Assembly (NCBI RefSeq): GCF_050113635.1
Contig: NZ_JBNJLT010000002.1
Coordinates: forward strand, 62,001-126,000
Reading direction: 5' to 3'
DNA: 64,000 nucleotides
From: Marinimicrobium sp050113635
GTDB lineage: Bacteria > Pseudomonadota > Gammaproteobacteria > Pseudomonadales > Cellvibrionaceae
Part shown: positions 15,327 through 23,616 of the stretch, piece by piece
Position numbering within the stretch: position 1 is the first letter of the stretch
Layout of the letters: each line of letters opens with the position of its first letter
Made by a program: the position numbers and the translations under genes
Notes under the pieces: model-generated
The model's input: the letters and a program-made list of their open reading frames with translations, nothing else
What the model was told of the DNA's origin: nothing
The model's database searches: none

Positions 15327-17486
15327 TCAGGCTTGAGCGCCGTGTTTGTGGGTGACCTGGAAGGCGCTGGTGAGGTGGTGGAGGTTGGTGGCGGTGCCTT
15401 TGAGGCGGTCGGAGGCGCCGTGCAGGGCGCGGATGACTTTGTGCATTTCGCCTCCGGCGCCGACGACTTCGCGGGTCTGTTCGCCGTATTCCTGGCTGTG
15501 GGCTTCGATGTGACGGATGACTTCGAACATGCGCTCCACGATGGCGTGCAGTTCGGAGTTGTCGGTGGTGCCCTCTTCCGCCAGGCGCAGGCCGCGATCC
15601 ACGCTTTCGACGCTGCTTTCCATAAAGCTGGCTGCCTGGGCGGCTTCATTTTGGATGGTGGCGATCTTTTCTTCGATTTCCTTGGCGGCTTCGGCGGTGC
15701 GGGCGGCCAGGCCTCTGACTTCATCGGCGACGACGGAGAAGCCTCGGCCGTGTTCACCGGCGCGAGCGGCTTCAATCGCGGCGTTTAAGGCGAGCAGGTT
15801 GGTCTGGCTGGTGATGTTGCCGATCAGTGAGACCATGCCGCCGATCTCCTCTGTGCGTTCGTTGAGTCGGTGGATGGTTTTGGTGGAGTTTTCCACCGCA
15901 TCGCGAATGGCTTTGGTACCGGCGTTCACGGATTCGTACTGCTCGCGCGCTTCCTGCACGACGCGGTCCATGACTTGTTTCATTTCGGCAGCGGTGCCGG
16001 AGGCGTTGCTGATTTCCCCGATTTGCTCTTCCACCAGCGTGAGCATTTGTTCCATGGCGGCACTCACCTGGGTCATGGTGGCGTTGGCGCTGTCGTTGCG
16101 GGCGAGCATGCGTTCGCTGTTGTGGCGCACGTCATCCGCTGAATGAATCACTTCGCCGATGATGCCATCGAGGGTATCGATAAAGCTGTTGGTCCACCGT
16201 CCCAGATCGCCGGTTTCATCATCGAACATGCGCTGGGGGTCCATCCGCTGTTTGAGGTTACCGCCGCCCTCCCCCAGCGAGTGGACAATCTCGGTCATTT
16301 TGCCGATGCGCCGGGAGAGGTGCCTGGGGCCACGCCGGTTAAACACCATGGCGCCAACGGCGGTCAGCCCGAGGGTGGCCAAGTGCACGCCCCATACAGG
16401 CAGGGTCGTCCAGGTGTGCAGCGCTACGTTTCCGGCCAGCACGACGGCGGCCACGGCCCAGAACAGAGCCATAAAACGATAGCTGATAGAGCGGAAACGA
16501 TAGACTTCTTCCAGGTCGCCCTCGCACATCATGCCCCATTTGTCTTTGGAGCCCTGCAACGTGAAGGTGATGCCTTTACCAATTACCGGGATGTGGCGGT
16601 AATCGGAGTAGCCGGGGTATTTGATATAGAGGTTCTGGCCGTTGCGGATGGTCTCGCGCACGCCGGGGTGCAGCTGTCCGGTGGCTGGATCGGTGAAGTG
16701 AATTTCAAACTCGGTGTGCCGTTTGACGCCGACCACGCCCCAGTTGGTGTGAATACCGCTTTTGAGGTTTTCACCGTGGGAGAAGGTGCTGTCTTCAAAG
16801 CGTGAACGGGACAACGCTGTGCCCGGTTTGATGCGCCGATCAAACTGCGGGTCGACCATAAACAGGTAGTTGTCCCCCGATTCATGGAAGATATGGCCGG
16901 CTTCGCGCTGGATCAAATCCCCCAGGACGTCGTTGGGCACACGGGCGCACAGGCAGCCTCGCGACCCGTCGCATAGGGTCAGCGGCTGGTAGAACATCAG
17001 TGTGACTTCGTCGTGAAAGCGCGACGATGAAGGGCCAATGCTCAGGGTGAGCGGGTCGATGTAGGGGCCGTGCAAAAAGGGCGCTTGCAGCCCTTCCTCC
17101 AGTGCACGAGGCTCCACGTCTCTCTTGCCTTTGCGGTCACGATACGTGGAGGCCAGCACCTGGCCATCGGCGTCCAGCACGAAGAACTCGGACACATCCG
17201 CTGCCAACCCTAACTGCCTGGCCAGGAGGTTGTCTCGGTCGTCTTCGTCCTGCTCCAGACGGGCGGCCAGTGAGACTAACTGCTCCCATTGGCTGCTGAC
17301 CCAGTGCTGAAGAATGTTGATACGCGTTTGGGCAATGCTTTCAAACGCCTGCTCCATAAGAGGGTAACGGTGGCGGTTCAACCAACAGGCCCATCCCATA
17401 CGGAATTTTCCGCTCGGACCCCACCAGTTCAGCCAGCGACGCTCGTCGCCGGACAAGTTCATCGCATCGCTCTTTAGCGTCATCAT
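15327..17486 (-). CDS. Methyl-accepting chemotaxis protein with an N-terminal sensor domain
   Basis: 719 residues from the ATG at 17486, which has GAGGAAG about nine bases upstream (17504 is an alternative). The signalling half is unmistakable: the hairpin tip EIGGMVSLIGNITSQTNLLA, LNAAIEAARAGEHGRGFSVV and ADEVRGLAARTAEAAKEIEE. The first 345 residues form a sensor with a Cys-rich loop (LCDGSRGCLCARVPNDVLGD) and a late FTLQGSKDKWGMMCEGDLEE segment. Two hydrophobic helices follow (FMALFWAVAAVVLAGNVAL and VHLATLGLTAVGAMVF), then a HAMP-like linker. No N-terminal membrane helix precedes the sensor, so it may be cytoplasmic, unlike the classical periplasmic layout. It is an orphan receptor: no che genes are nearby. 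Confidence 0.9.
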   Translation of the reverse strand: MMTLKSDAMNLSGDERRWLNWWGPSGKFRMGWACWLNRHRYPLMEQAFESIAQTRINILQHWVSSQWEQLVSLAARLEQDEDDRDNLLARQLGLAADVSEFFVLDADGQVLASTYRDRKGKRDVEPRALEEGLQAPFLHGPYIDPLTLSIGPSSSRFHDEVTLMFYQPLTLCDGSRGCLCARVPNDVLGDLIQREAGHIFHESGDNYLFMVDPQFDRRIKPGTALSRSRFEDSTFSHGENLKSGIHTNWGVVGVKRHTEFEIHFTDPATGQLHPGVRETIRNGQNLYIKYPGYSDYRHIPVIGKGITFTLQGSKDKWGMMCEGDLEEVYRFRSISYRFMALFWAVAAVVLAGNVALHTWTTLPVWGVHLATLGLTAVGAMVFNRRGPRHLSRRIGKMTEIVHSLGEGGGNLKQRMDPQRMFDDETGDLGRWTNSFIDTLDGIIGEVIHSADDVRHNSERMLARNDSANATMTQVSAAMEQMLTLVEEQIGEISNASGTAAEMKQVMDRVVQEAREQYESVNAGTKAIRDAVENSTKTIHRLNERTEEIGGMVSLIGNITSQTNLLALNAAIEAARAGEHGRGFSVVADEVRGLAARTAEAAKEIEEKIATIQNEAAQAASFMESSVESVDRGLRLAEEGTTDNSELHAIVERMFEVIRHIEAHSQEYGEQTREVVGAGGEMHKVIRALHGASDRLKGTATNLHHLTSAFQVTHKHGAQA

Positions 17487-17747
17487 ACTGTCTGTCTTCC
17501 TCATCAATTCGGCATGCCTTCCCTGAGCCTGTTTTATCCCGCTTGAGCAACTTCTAGCAGGAAACAGGCCATACATGGGTTGATCGCAAAGGTTATTTTT
17601 GGCGCCATACGCACCAATATCGATCACACCCAATGTGCACAACCATAAAAGCGCACCATAAAAGGGCTTATCGCAAGGGTGGCTGTCCGCGCGAATTGTC
17701 GTTATTCTGAGCGCCCTAACCAGCGCAGGGATATCAACAGCAACGCT

Positions 17748-19379
17748 ATGTACCATCTGTTCTTTGGACTGCGGGAACCGGCGTTTTCCATCGCCGTGAA
17801 TCCGCGCTACCTCTATCTGAGTGAACAGCACCAGGAGGCCCTGGCGCACTTGCTGTTCGGGCTTCAGGGTGGCGGCTTTGTGCAACTGACCGGAGAGGTC
17901 GGCACCGGCAAGACCACCATTATCCGCCGGTTGCTGGAAGAGCTGCCTGCCGATACCGATATTGCGTTGATTCTGAATCCCACGGCGTCTGTCCCGGAAC
18001 TGCTGGCCAGCATTTGTGATGAACTGCATGCCTCTTATGAGGGCACCCCCAGCCCCAAGGCGCTGACCGACGCGCTCTACCAACGGCTGCTGGACAACCA
18101 TCGCCGGGGCCGCAAAACGGTATTGCTCATTGATGAAGCCCAATTATTGAGCGCCGAGGCACTGGAACAGATCCGTTTGTTGACCAACCTGGAAACCCAT
18201 ACCGAGAAATTGCTCAACATCATTCTGGTCGGGCAGCCGGAACTGGGCGCGTTGCTCGCCCGCCCCGGTTTGCGTCAATTGGCGCAGCGCATTACCGCTC
18301 GCTACCACCTGACGCCACTCTCCCAGGCGGAAACCGGCGCGTATATTCGCCACCGGCTTCAGGTCGCGGGAGCCGATCATACCGCCGAGTTATTCTCTCC
18401 GGCACGAGTGGCCGATATCCATCGCTTCAGCGGCGGCGTGCCGCGCCTGATTAATATGGTGTGCGAGCGCATGCTGCTTGGGGCTTATGGCCGCCAACAA
18501 ACCCATCTGGACCGGGCCTTATTTGAGCATGCCCGGGCGGAAATCACCGGCGACGCACCGCTCACGTCCCCCGCCGCACTGCCGACCCGCCACGAGCCGG
18601 GTTCACACTGGCCCAAACTGTGGGGCGCGGCATTGGGAGGCGCGATGGTGAGCGCCATAGTGAGTGCGCTGGTAGTGCTGGCGCTGTTGCGCGCTCCCAC
18701 TCCGGAAACGTCGGCCCCCGAATTGCCCCCCGCGTCCACCGCGAAAGAGCAGGCCCCCAGCGAAGTCGATCAAACGCCCATGGGAATCAGCGACCTCGGA
18801 GCGGCTCAGCGCCAACTGGCCAACGCGCTGTCGTTACCTGTGATGGCCGGTGACCCGCTGTGTGTTGAAAGCACCACGACGGCGGGCGGCTATCGCTGCG
18901 TATCGGCCACCCCCCATACCTGGAATGCCTTGATGGACTTAAACCGTCCCGTGGTGCTCTCGGTGATGGATAGCACTCGCAAGGCCGCCTATCTGCCGCT
19001 GCTTGGGCTGAATGAGGATCGCGCGACGGTGCTCACTGCCGAGGGGAAAACCATGATCGCCTGGCGGGACCTCGCGCCGCGCTGGACCGGCGAGGTCCAT
19101 TATTTTCGCTACCGCCCACCGGGCTTCGATGGCAGCCTGTCGGCGGGCGAACGAGGCCCGGCGGTGCGCTGGCTGGCCGAACAGTTTGCCCAAATGGACG
19201 GAGAAGCCCGCCCTCTTAGCGATGACCGCTATACGCCCGCCCTGCGCCAGCGTGTGGAAATCTTCCAGCGCCGCCACGGCCTGACCGCCGACGGCGTGTT
19301 TGGCGAAAATACCCTGGAAGTATTAACCCGGGCGCAGGAGCTCGATCCCGCTTTTCAGCCAATGGCGGAGGCCCCGTAA
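17748..19379 (+). CDS. gspA: GspA/ExeA-like AAA ATPase with C-terminal peptidoglycan-binding domain
   Basis: 543 residues from MYHLFFGLREPAFSIAVNPR, the classic ExeA opening; the frame extends to 17679, but ATG 17748 fits the family. Walker A GEVGTGKTT is at 49-57 and Walker B VLLIDEAQLL near 123; sensor residues follow in the AAA module. A single transmembrane helix (about 290-312, GAALGGAMVSAIVSALVVLA) leads to a periplasmic part ending in a PG_binding_1 domain (VRWLAEQF to VFGENTLEVL). GspA with GspB uses ATP to help the type II secretin pass and assemble around peptidoglycan. gspB follows after one base. The core gsp genes are not in this window. Confidence 0.9.
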   Translation: MYHLFFGLREPAFSIAVNPRYLYLSEQHQEALAHLLFGLQGGGFVQLTGEVGTGKTTIIRRLLEELPADTDIALILNPTASVPELLASICDELHASYEGTPSPKALTDALYQRLLDNHRRGRKTVLLIDEAQLLSAEALEQIRLLTNLETHTEKLLNIILVGQPELGALLARPGLRQLAQRITARYHLTPLSQAETGAYIRHRLQVAGADHTAELFSPARVADIHRFSGGVPRLINMVCERMLLGAYGRQQTHLDRALFEHARAEITGDAPLTSPAALPTRHEPGSHWPKLWGAALGGAMVSAIVSALVVLALLRAPTPETSAPELPPASTAKEQAPSEVDQTPMGISDLGAAQRQLANALSLPVMAGDPLCVESTTTAGGYRCVSATPHTWNALMDLNRPVVLSVMDSTRKAAYLPLLGLNEDRATVLTAEGKTMIAWRDLAPRWTGEVHYFRYRPPGFDGSLSAGERGPAVRWLAEQFAQMDGEARPLSDDRYTPALRQRVEIFQRRHGLTADGVFGENTLEVLTRAQELDPAFQPMAEAP

Positions 19380-19380
19380 G

Positions 19381-20253
19381 ATGTCGATGATTCTGGATGC
19401 CTTGAAGCAGGCCGAGCAGGAACGACGTCAGCGGGAACAACCGGCCCATTCCGAATCCGGTCCCAACAACGAGCCTGGAAAGCGTGAAGACACAACGCCG
19501 CCTTCACCAGCCATGCCCTCTTCCCACCGGCCACCGTCTGACGATGCGCCGCCACGGCGACCCGCACAGAAAACCGGGAAATTACCACTGTTGCTGGGTG
19601 CCGTGACTGTCGCTCTGATCGGCGGGGGGCTGGCATTGTGGGCACCGCGGCCGGAATCCACTGCGCCGACGCCAAAACCCAACGCAGAGGGGATGAAAAG
19701 CCCAACGGAAACTGTCGCCCCGGAGCCCATTGAGCCGTCGCCCGCTCCGCAGGAAACTGCACGACAGGAAACTGGCCCACAGGAAACCGTTTCCCAGGAA
19801 ACCGTCGCCCAGGAAACCAGCCCGCAAGCACCCGCCGTGGATGTCGCCGAGCTGTACCGCTCGCCTCAGAGTGATGACGCGGCCGCCGCGCTGTATCAAC
19901 AAGCGGGCGCGGAAGCCTCTTCAGAGGAGCCTCTGGAAGAGCCCGAGGAAGAGCGAGTGACCGAACCTGACGCGGTTGCTCAGGAGGAACCCCCTCCGCC
20001 CGTGCCGACTATGCCCACCATTCGCGATTTATCGTGGGGCCTGCAACAACGCATTCCCACCCTGAATTATCAGGCGCACGATTATCGTGAGAACGGCCAA
20101 AGCCGGGTGCGGATCAATCACCGGGAACACCGGGTGGGCGATCAGTTGGCACCGGGGCTGCGTATTGAGGGCATTGAAGAGGACGGCGCTGTCCTCAGTT
20201 TCGAAGGTGAAACGTTCAAGCTGCCAGCGCTCAACAGCTGGGTGAATATGTAA
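19381..20253 (+). CDS. gspB: GspB-like general secretion protein
   Basis: 290 residues beginning MSMILDALKQAEQERRQREQ, the standard GspB/ExeB N-terminus facing the cytoplasm. One transmembrane helix follows at about 65-86 (LPLLLGAVTVALIGGGLALW), then a long Pro/Glu/Thr-rich periplasmic spacer and the C-terminal T2SSB domain (IRDLSWGLQQRIPTLNYQAH, VGDQLAPGLRIEGIEEDGAV). The spacer contains five tandem QETxx repeats. GspB pairs with GspA to bring the type II secretin into the outer membrane. Start one base after the gspA stop; the two are clearly coupled. Confidence 0.92.
   Translation: MSMILDALKQAEQERRQREQPAHSESGPNNEPGKREDTTPPSPAMPSSHRPPSDDAPPRRPAQKTGKLPLLLGAVTVALIGGGLALWAPRPESTAPTPKPNAEGMKSPTETVAPEPIEPSPAPQETARQETGPQETVSQETVAQETSPQAPAVDVAELYRSPQSDDAAAALYQQAGAEASSEEPLEEPEEERVTEPDAVAQEEPPPPVPTMPTIRDLSWGLQQRIPTLNYQAHDYRENGQSRVRINHREHRVGDQLAPGLRIEGIEEDGAVLSFEGETFKLPALNSWVNM
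19750..19824 (+). repeat. Five 15-base tandem repeats inside gspB
   Basis: Units begin with CAGGAAAC at 19750, 19765, 19780, 19795 and 19810 and encode QETxx five times in the periplasmic linker. Because the unit is a multiple of three, copy-number change would only lengthen or shorten the spacer. Confidence 0.85.
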
Positions 20254-20273
20254 GGGCGGGCGTCTCTTTTAGA

Positions 20274-20642
20274 TCAGCGCCAGATCAATGACAGGAAGGG
20301 CAACAGAGTAATCGCCAACACCACCACAATCGCCAGCGTCAGCGCCACAAACCGCACTGGCGCGCGGGCGATTTTCTGCCACAGCGTGGGCTGCTCTCCC
20401 GCCGCAATCCGTTCCTCGTGCAGCGCCCGTTGCGCTTCCAGCCGCTGCGCCTGATAACGTTTCAGCACTGCCCGGGCCTCGGGTAACTGTTCATCGTCCG
20501 CCAGCCAGATGGCTGAAACGCCGAGCCCCCAGAAACCGGCATGGGTTTCGTAGGTGCGAAACCCGGATTCCTCCAACAGTTCGCGAACCTCCAGGGCCTC
20601 ATCGTCCGGCACCTGGTTCAGTTTGAATAAGAGTTGTCCCAT
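20274..20642 (-). CDS. DUF6164 family protein
   Basis: 122 residues from MGQLLFKLNQVPDDEALEVR (ATG at 20642; the longer frame to 20711 lacks support). The opening followed by ESGFRTYETHAGFWGLGVSA and IWLADDEQLPEARAVLKRYQ fits the DUF6164 pattern. It ends in a single C-terminal transmembrane helix (FVALTLAIVVVLAITLLPFL), so it is a tail-anchored membrane protein with a small cytoplasmic domain that resembles DUF2007-type signal-transducing folds. Function unknown. It converges on gspB, 20 bases stop to stop, and is transcribed away from the oxidoreductase operon. Confidence 0.75.
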   Translation of the reverse strand: MGQLLFKLNQVPDDEALEVRELLEESGFRTYETHAGFWGLGVSAIWLADDEQLPEARAVLKRYQAQRLEAQRALHEERIAAGEQPTLWQKIARAPVRFVALTLAIVVVLAITLLPFLSLIWR

Positions 20643-20859
20643 GGCCGTGCCCGCAGGCTCCCCGGTGGTTGAAATCGCCCGTAGTGTGAACAGGTACAGA
20701 GCCTCTGGCAAGCCCCTTGGTCCACAACCGCTTGCACTCGATATCGGAGTTGCTTACATTGTTGTCTCAAGAACTATTACATAGCGACATAACAATAACC
20801 GTGCAGCCGCTACACCTCCGTTGGCCGCTGTTTGTTTTACCAACCATCGGTTTCTGCCC

Positions 20860-21444
20860 ATGAACAGACGAGATATCCTTCGCTACACTGCGTGGCTGAC
20901 GGGCACCACTGTGGCCGCCCCGCTGGCCAGCGTCATCCTCAGTGGCTGTTCGGAAGCCCCGCCCGGCTCCGCCGCCACCGCCTCCTCTTCCAGTGCTTCG
21001 CCCCATCATTTTTTCAGTGCCGACGGCTTTGAACTGATGACCTCTGTGGCCGATACGTTACTGCCCGCCACGGAGAGCCCGTCCGCCAGCGACGTCGACG
21101 TTCCGAAAACACTGGATGCCATGCTCGGCGAGGCGCTTGGAAAAGACTATGTGGACAGCTTTCGCCACGCCTGGTCGGCCTTGAGCAATGCGCTGGTGGA
21201 TGAGCGCTTTCTGACGCTTCCCAGCGCCGAGCGCGAAGCGCTGCTGAGCCGTTTGGAAACCACCGACGACGCCGCGCTGGCCGATGCGCGCGAAGGGATG
21301 GTGATGCTCAAGCAGCAGGTCGTGCTGTATTACCTCACCTCGGAAACCATTGGGGAAAAATTCCTCAACTATCTCCCTATTCCCGGCGCGTACAAACCCT
21401 GTATTTCCGTGAATGATGTCAATAATACGAAGTGGGCGATTTAA
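20860..21444 (+). CDS. Gluconate 2-dehydrogenase subunit 3-like protein (small subunit of the GMC enzyme)
   Basis: 194 residues from MNRRDILRYTAWLTGTTVAA. The N-terminus is a twin-arginine signal that ends in a lipobox-like VILSGC, so the protein is exported, probably by Tat, and may be lipid-anchored. The body matches gluconate 2-dehydrogenase subunit 3 (FELMTSVADTLLPATESPS, then a helical domain ending in YKPCISVNDV). Such subunits carry the flavoprotein partner across the membrane, because GMC subunits of this type lack their own signal. The GMC gene begins three bases after the stop (21447), consistent with a two-subunit complex. Confidence 0.85.
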   Translation: MNRRDILRYTAWLTGTTVAAPLASVILSGCSEAPPGSAATASSSSASPHHFFSADGFELMTSVADTLLPATESPSASDVDVPKTLDAMLGEALGKDYVDSFRHAWSALSNALVDERFLTLPSAEREALLSRLETTDDAALADAREGMVMLKQQVVLYYLTSETIGEKFLNYLPIPGAYKPCISVNDVNNTKWAI

Positions 21445-21446
21445 TC

Positions 21447-23138
21447 ATGGCGCAGACTGATTTTGATGCAATTGTGATTGGTTCCGGTATCAGCGGCGGT
21501 TACGCGGCCATGGAGCTGTGCAAAAAAGGTTATAAAACACTGGTACTGGAACGCGGCCGCGATGTTCGCCACGGCGACTACCCCACCGCTCACGATGACG
21601 TGTGGGATCTGCCCTATCGCGACAAAGTGCCGCAAGAGGAAATCAAGGAACATTACAGCAAGCAGAACCGTCTCGCCTGGTGGGTCACCCAGGCCAATAA
21701 GCACTGGATCAACAAAGACGACGAGTACCCCTATCAGGAAGAAGAACGGTTCGACTGGATTCGCGGTCACCATGTGGGCGGTCGTTCCATTATGTGGGGG
21801 CGTCACTGTTACCGCTGGAGCGATATCGACTTCGAGGCGAATCAGAAAGAAGGCGTCGCCATTGACTGGCCCATCCGCTACAAGGACATCGAACCCTGGT
21901 ACGACTACGTCGAACCTTTTGTTGGCATTGCCGGGCAGGCCGAAGGACTCAAGCAAGTGCCGGACGGCAACTTTCTCAAACCCTTCCCGCTCAACTGCGC
22001 CGAGCAGCATTTGCGCGAAAGCGTCGGTGCCGAATACCCCGACCGGGTGGTGACACCGGGCCGTGTAGCCAACCTCTCCGAGTACAAGCCGGACTTGCAC
22101 AAAGGCAGCCGTGGCCAGTGTATGGCGCGGGACCGCTGCTGGCGCGGCTGTCCGTTTGGTGCCTATTTCAGCAGTCAGTCCGCCACTTTGCCGGTGGCCG
22201 AATCCACGGGCAACCTGACCATTCGTCCACACAGCATCGTCAAGGAAATTGTGTACGATCCCGAAAGCGGTCGAGCCAGTGGCGTCCGCCTGATTGATGC
22301 ACAAAGCAAAGAAGCGCTGGAGATTTCCGCGCGCCTTATTTTCTGCAACGCCAGCACGGTGGGCACCACGGCAATTCTGCTCAACAGCCGTTCTGAAACC
22401 TTCCCCAACGGTTTGGGCAATCGCAGCGGGGAGCTGGGCCATAACATTATGGATCACCACTACGGCATGGGCGCTGCCGGTATTCTGCCGGGGCTGAAAA
22501 ACGAGTATTACTCAGGCCGTAAACCCGGGGGTTTTTACATTCCCCGCTTTACCAATATCGACGAAAACAGCCAGCGCGAGGATTACACGCGAGGGTTCAG
22601 TTACCAGGGCTCGGCGCAGCGCATCGATAATGTGCCGGTCGGCATGGTGGGCGCCTCACTCAAACAGGCGGTCATGGAACCGGGCGCGTGGAGTGTTCGC
22701 ATGACCTGCTTCGGGGAAATGTTGCCCTATCACGACAATCGCATGTTCCTGGACTTCAACAAGACCGATCAATGGGGCATGCCCCTGATCACCTTCGATG
22801 CCAAGCTGCGCGATAACGAACACAAGTTACGCGAAGACGGCGTGCGCAGTGCGGTACAAATGCTCGAAGCCGCAGGCTGCACCGACATCACCTGGTACAA
22901 CAGCGCGACGGCACCCGGTGCCTGCATTCACGAAATGGGCACCGCACGCATGGGGCACGACCCGGAAACCAGCGTCCTGAACCGCTGGAACCAGATGCAT
23001 GATGTGCCCAATGTGTTTGTCACCGACGGGGCCTGCATGACCAGCTCCGGCACGCAGAACCCGAGCATTACCTACATGGCATTGACGGCTCGTGCGGTGG
23101 ATTATGCGCACCGCCAGATTGAAGCGGGCGAACTGTAA
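21447..23138 (+). CDS. GMC family FAD-dependent oxidoreductase, large subunit
   Basis: 563 residues from MAQTDFDAIVIGSGISGGYA, with the Rossmann FAD motif GSGISGG and VLERG closing the second strand. HHVGGRSIMWGRHCYRWSD is the GMC signature region. GACIHEMGTARMGHDPETS and GTQNPSITYMALTAR supply the C-terminal active-site His and Asn. The family includes membrane-bound periplasmic sugar and polyol dehydrogenases (2-keto-gluconate, fructose, glucoside 3-dehydrogenase). No signal peptide is present; it should ride out with the Tat-bearing subunit encoded just upstream. Electrons probably pass to a cytochrome, not seen here. The exact sugar is not readable from sequence. Confidence 0.9.
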   Translation: MAQTDFDAIVIGSGISGGYAAMELCKKGYKTLVLERGRDVRHGDYPTAHDDVWDLPYRDKVPQEEIKEHYSKQNRLAWWVTQANKHWINKDDEYPYQEEERFDWIRGHHVGGRSIMWGRHCYRWSDIDFEANQKEGVAIDWPIRYKDIEPWYDYVEPFVGIAGQAEGLKQVPDGNFLKPFPLNCAEQHLRESVGAEYPDRVVTPGRVANLSEYKPDLHKGSRGQCMARDRCWRGCPFGAYFSSQSATLPVAESTGNLTIRPHSIVKEIVYDPESGRASGVRLIDAQSKEALEISARLIFCNASTVGTTAILLNSRSETFPNGLGNRSGELGHNIMDHHYGMGAAGILPGLKNEYYSGRKPGGFYIPRFTNIDENSQREDYTRGFSYQGSAQRIDNVPVGMVGASLKQAVMEPGAWSVRMTCFGEMLPYHDNRMFLDFNKTDQWGMPLITFDAKLRDNEHKLREDGVRSAVQMLEAAGCTDITWYNSATAPGACIHEMGTARMGHDPETSVLNRWNQMHDVPNVFVTDGACMTSSGTQNPSITYMALTARAVDYAHRQIEAGEL

Positions 23139-23184
23139 CACCTTTCACAAACAACGACGTTGAATGACAATGAGGTACTGATGT

Positions 23185-23592
23185 ATGAAAAAAATCTCTC
23201 TTACGCTATCGGCACTGCTGTTGGCCATCGGCCTTGGTAACACGGCCATGGCCGACGATGAGCGCGTTTTCGAGCTGCGCACTTATACCACTCACGAAGG
23301 GAAACTGCCCGCACTGCTGGAGCGTTTTGACAACCACACCCGGTGGCTGTTTGAAAAGCACGGCATGATGAACCTGGCTTACTGGACGCCGGTTGACCCG
23401 GAACTGAAAGAGAACACGCTGACTTATATTCTGGTGCATCCGAGCTTGCAAGCGGCGGAAACCAACTGGAAAGCTTTTGGCAGTGATCCTGAGTGGCAGG
23501 CCGTGTACAAGAAATCCCGTGAAGACGGCCCCATTGTCAAACACATTGACTCCACCTTCCTCACGCCTACCGAGTTTTCCCGCATTCGCTAA
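23185..23592 (+). CDS. Exported NIPSNAP family protein
   Basis: 135 residues. The signal peptide MKKISLTLSALLLAIGLGNT ends near AMA-DDE. The mature part is a NIPSNAP-type dimeric alpha/beta barrel: VFELRTYTTHEGKLPALLER, FEKHGMMNLAYWTPVDPELK, TYILVHPSLQAAETNWKAF and a late FLTPTEFSRIR. The family is widespread and of uncertain biochemical role. It follows the GMC gene by 46 bases on the same strand and may serve the same periplasmic oxidation pathway. NIPSNAP and Dabb domains are structurally related, so this gene mirrors the exported Dabb protein at 12178. Confidence 0.85.
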   Translation: MKKISLTLSALLLAIGLGNTAMADDERVFELRTYTTHEGKLPALLERFDNHTRWLFEKHGMMNLAYWTPVDPELKENTLTYILVHPSLQAAETNWKAFGSDPEWQAVYKKSREDGPIVKHIDSTFLTPTEFSRIR

Positions 23593-23616
23593 CGGCCACC
23601 GGTGGCGCGCCTGTTA

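Noticed and set aside
17487..18143. Upstream extension of the chemoreceptor frame to 938 codons
   Set aside because: The extra part overlaps gspA on the other strand, and a good ribosome site stands before 17486.
19750..19824. Possible CRISPR-like repeat array
   Set aside because: Units are 15 bases, adjacent without spacers, in frame within gspB. No CRISPR array or cas gene is seen in the window.
21441..22460. 339-codon minus-strand frame inside the GMC gene
   Set aside because: Exact antisense shadow of a clear FAD enzyme; no family features.
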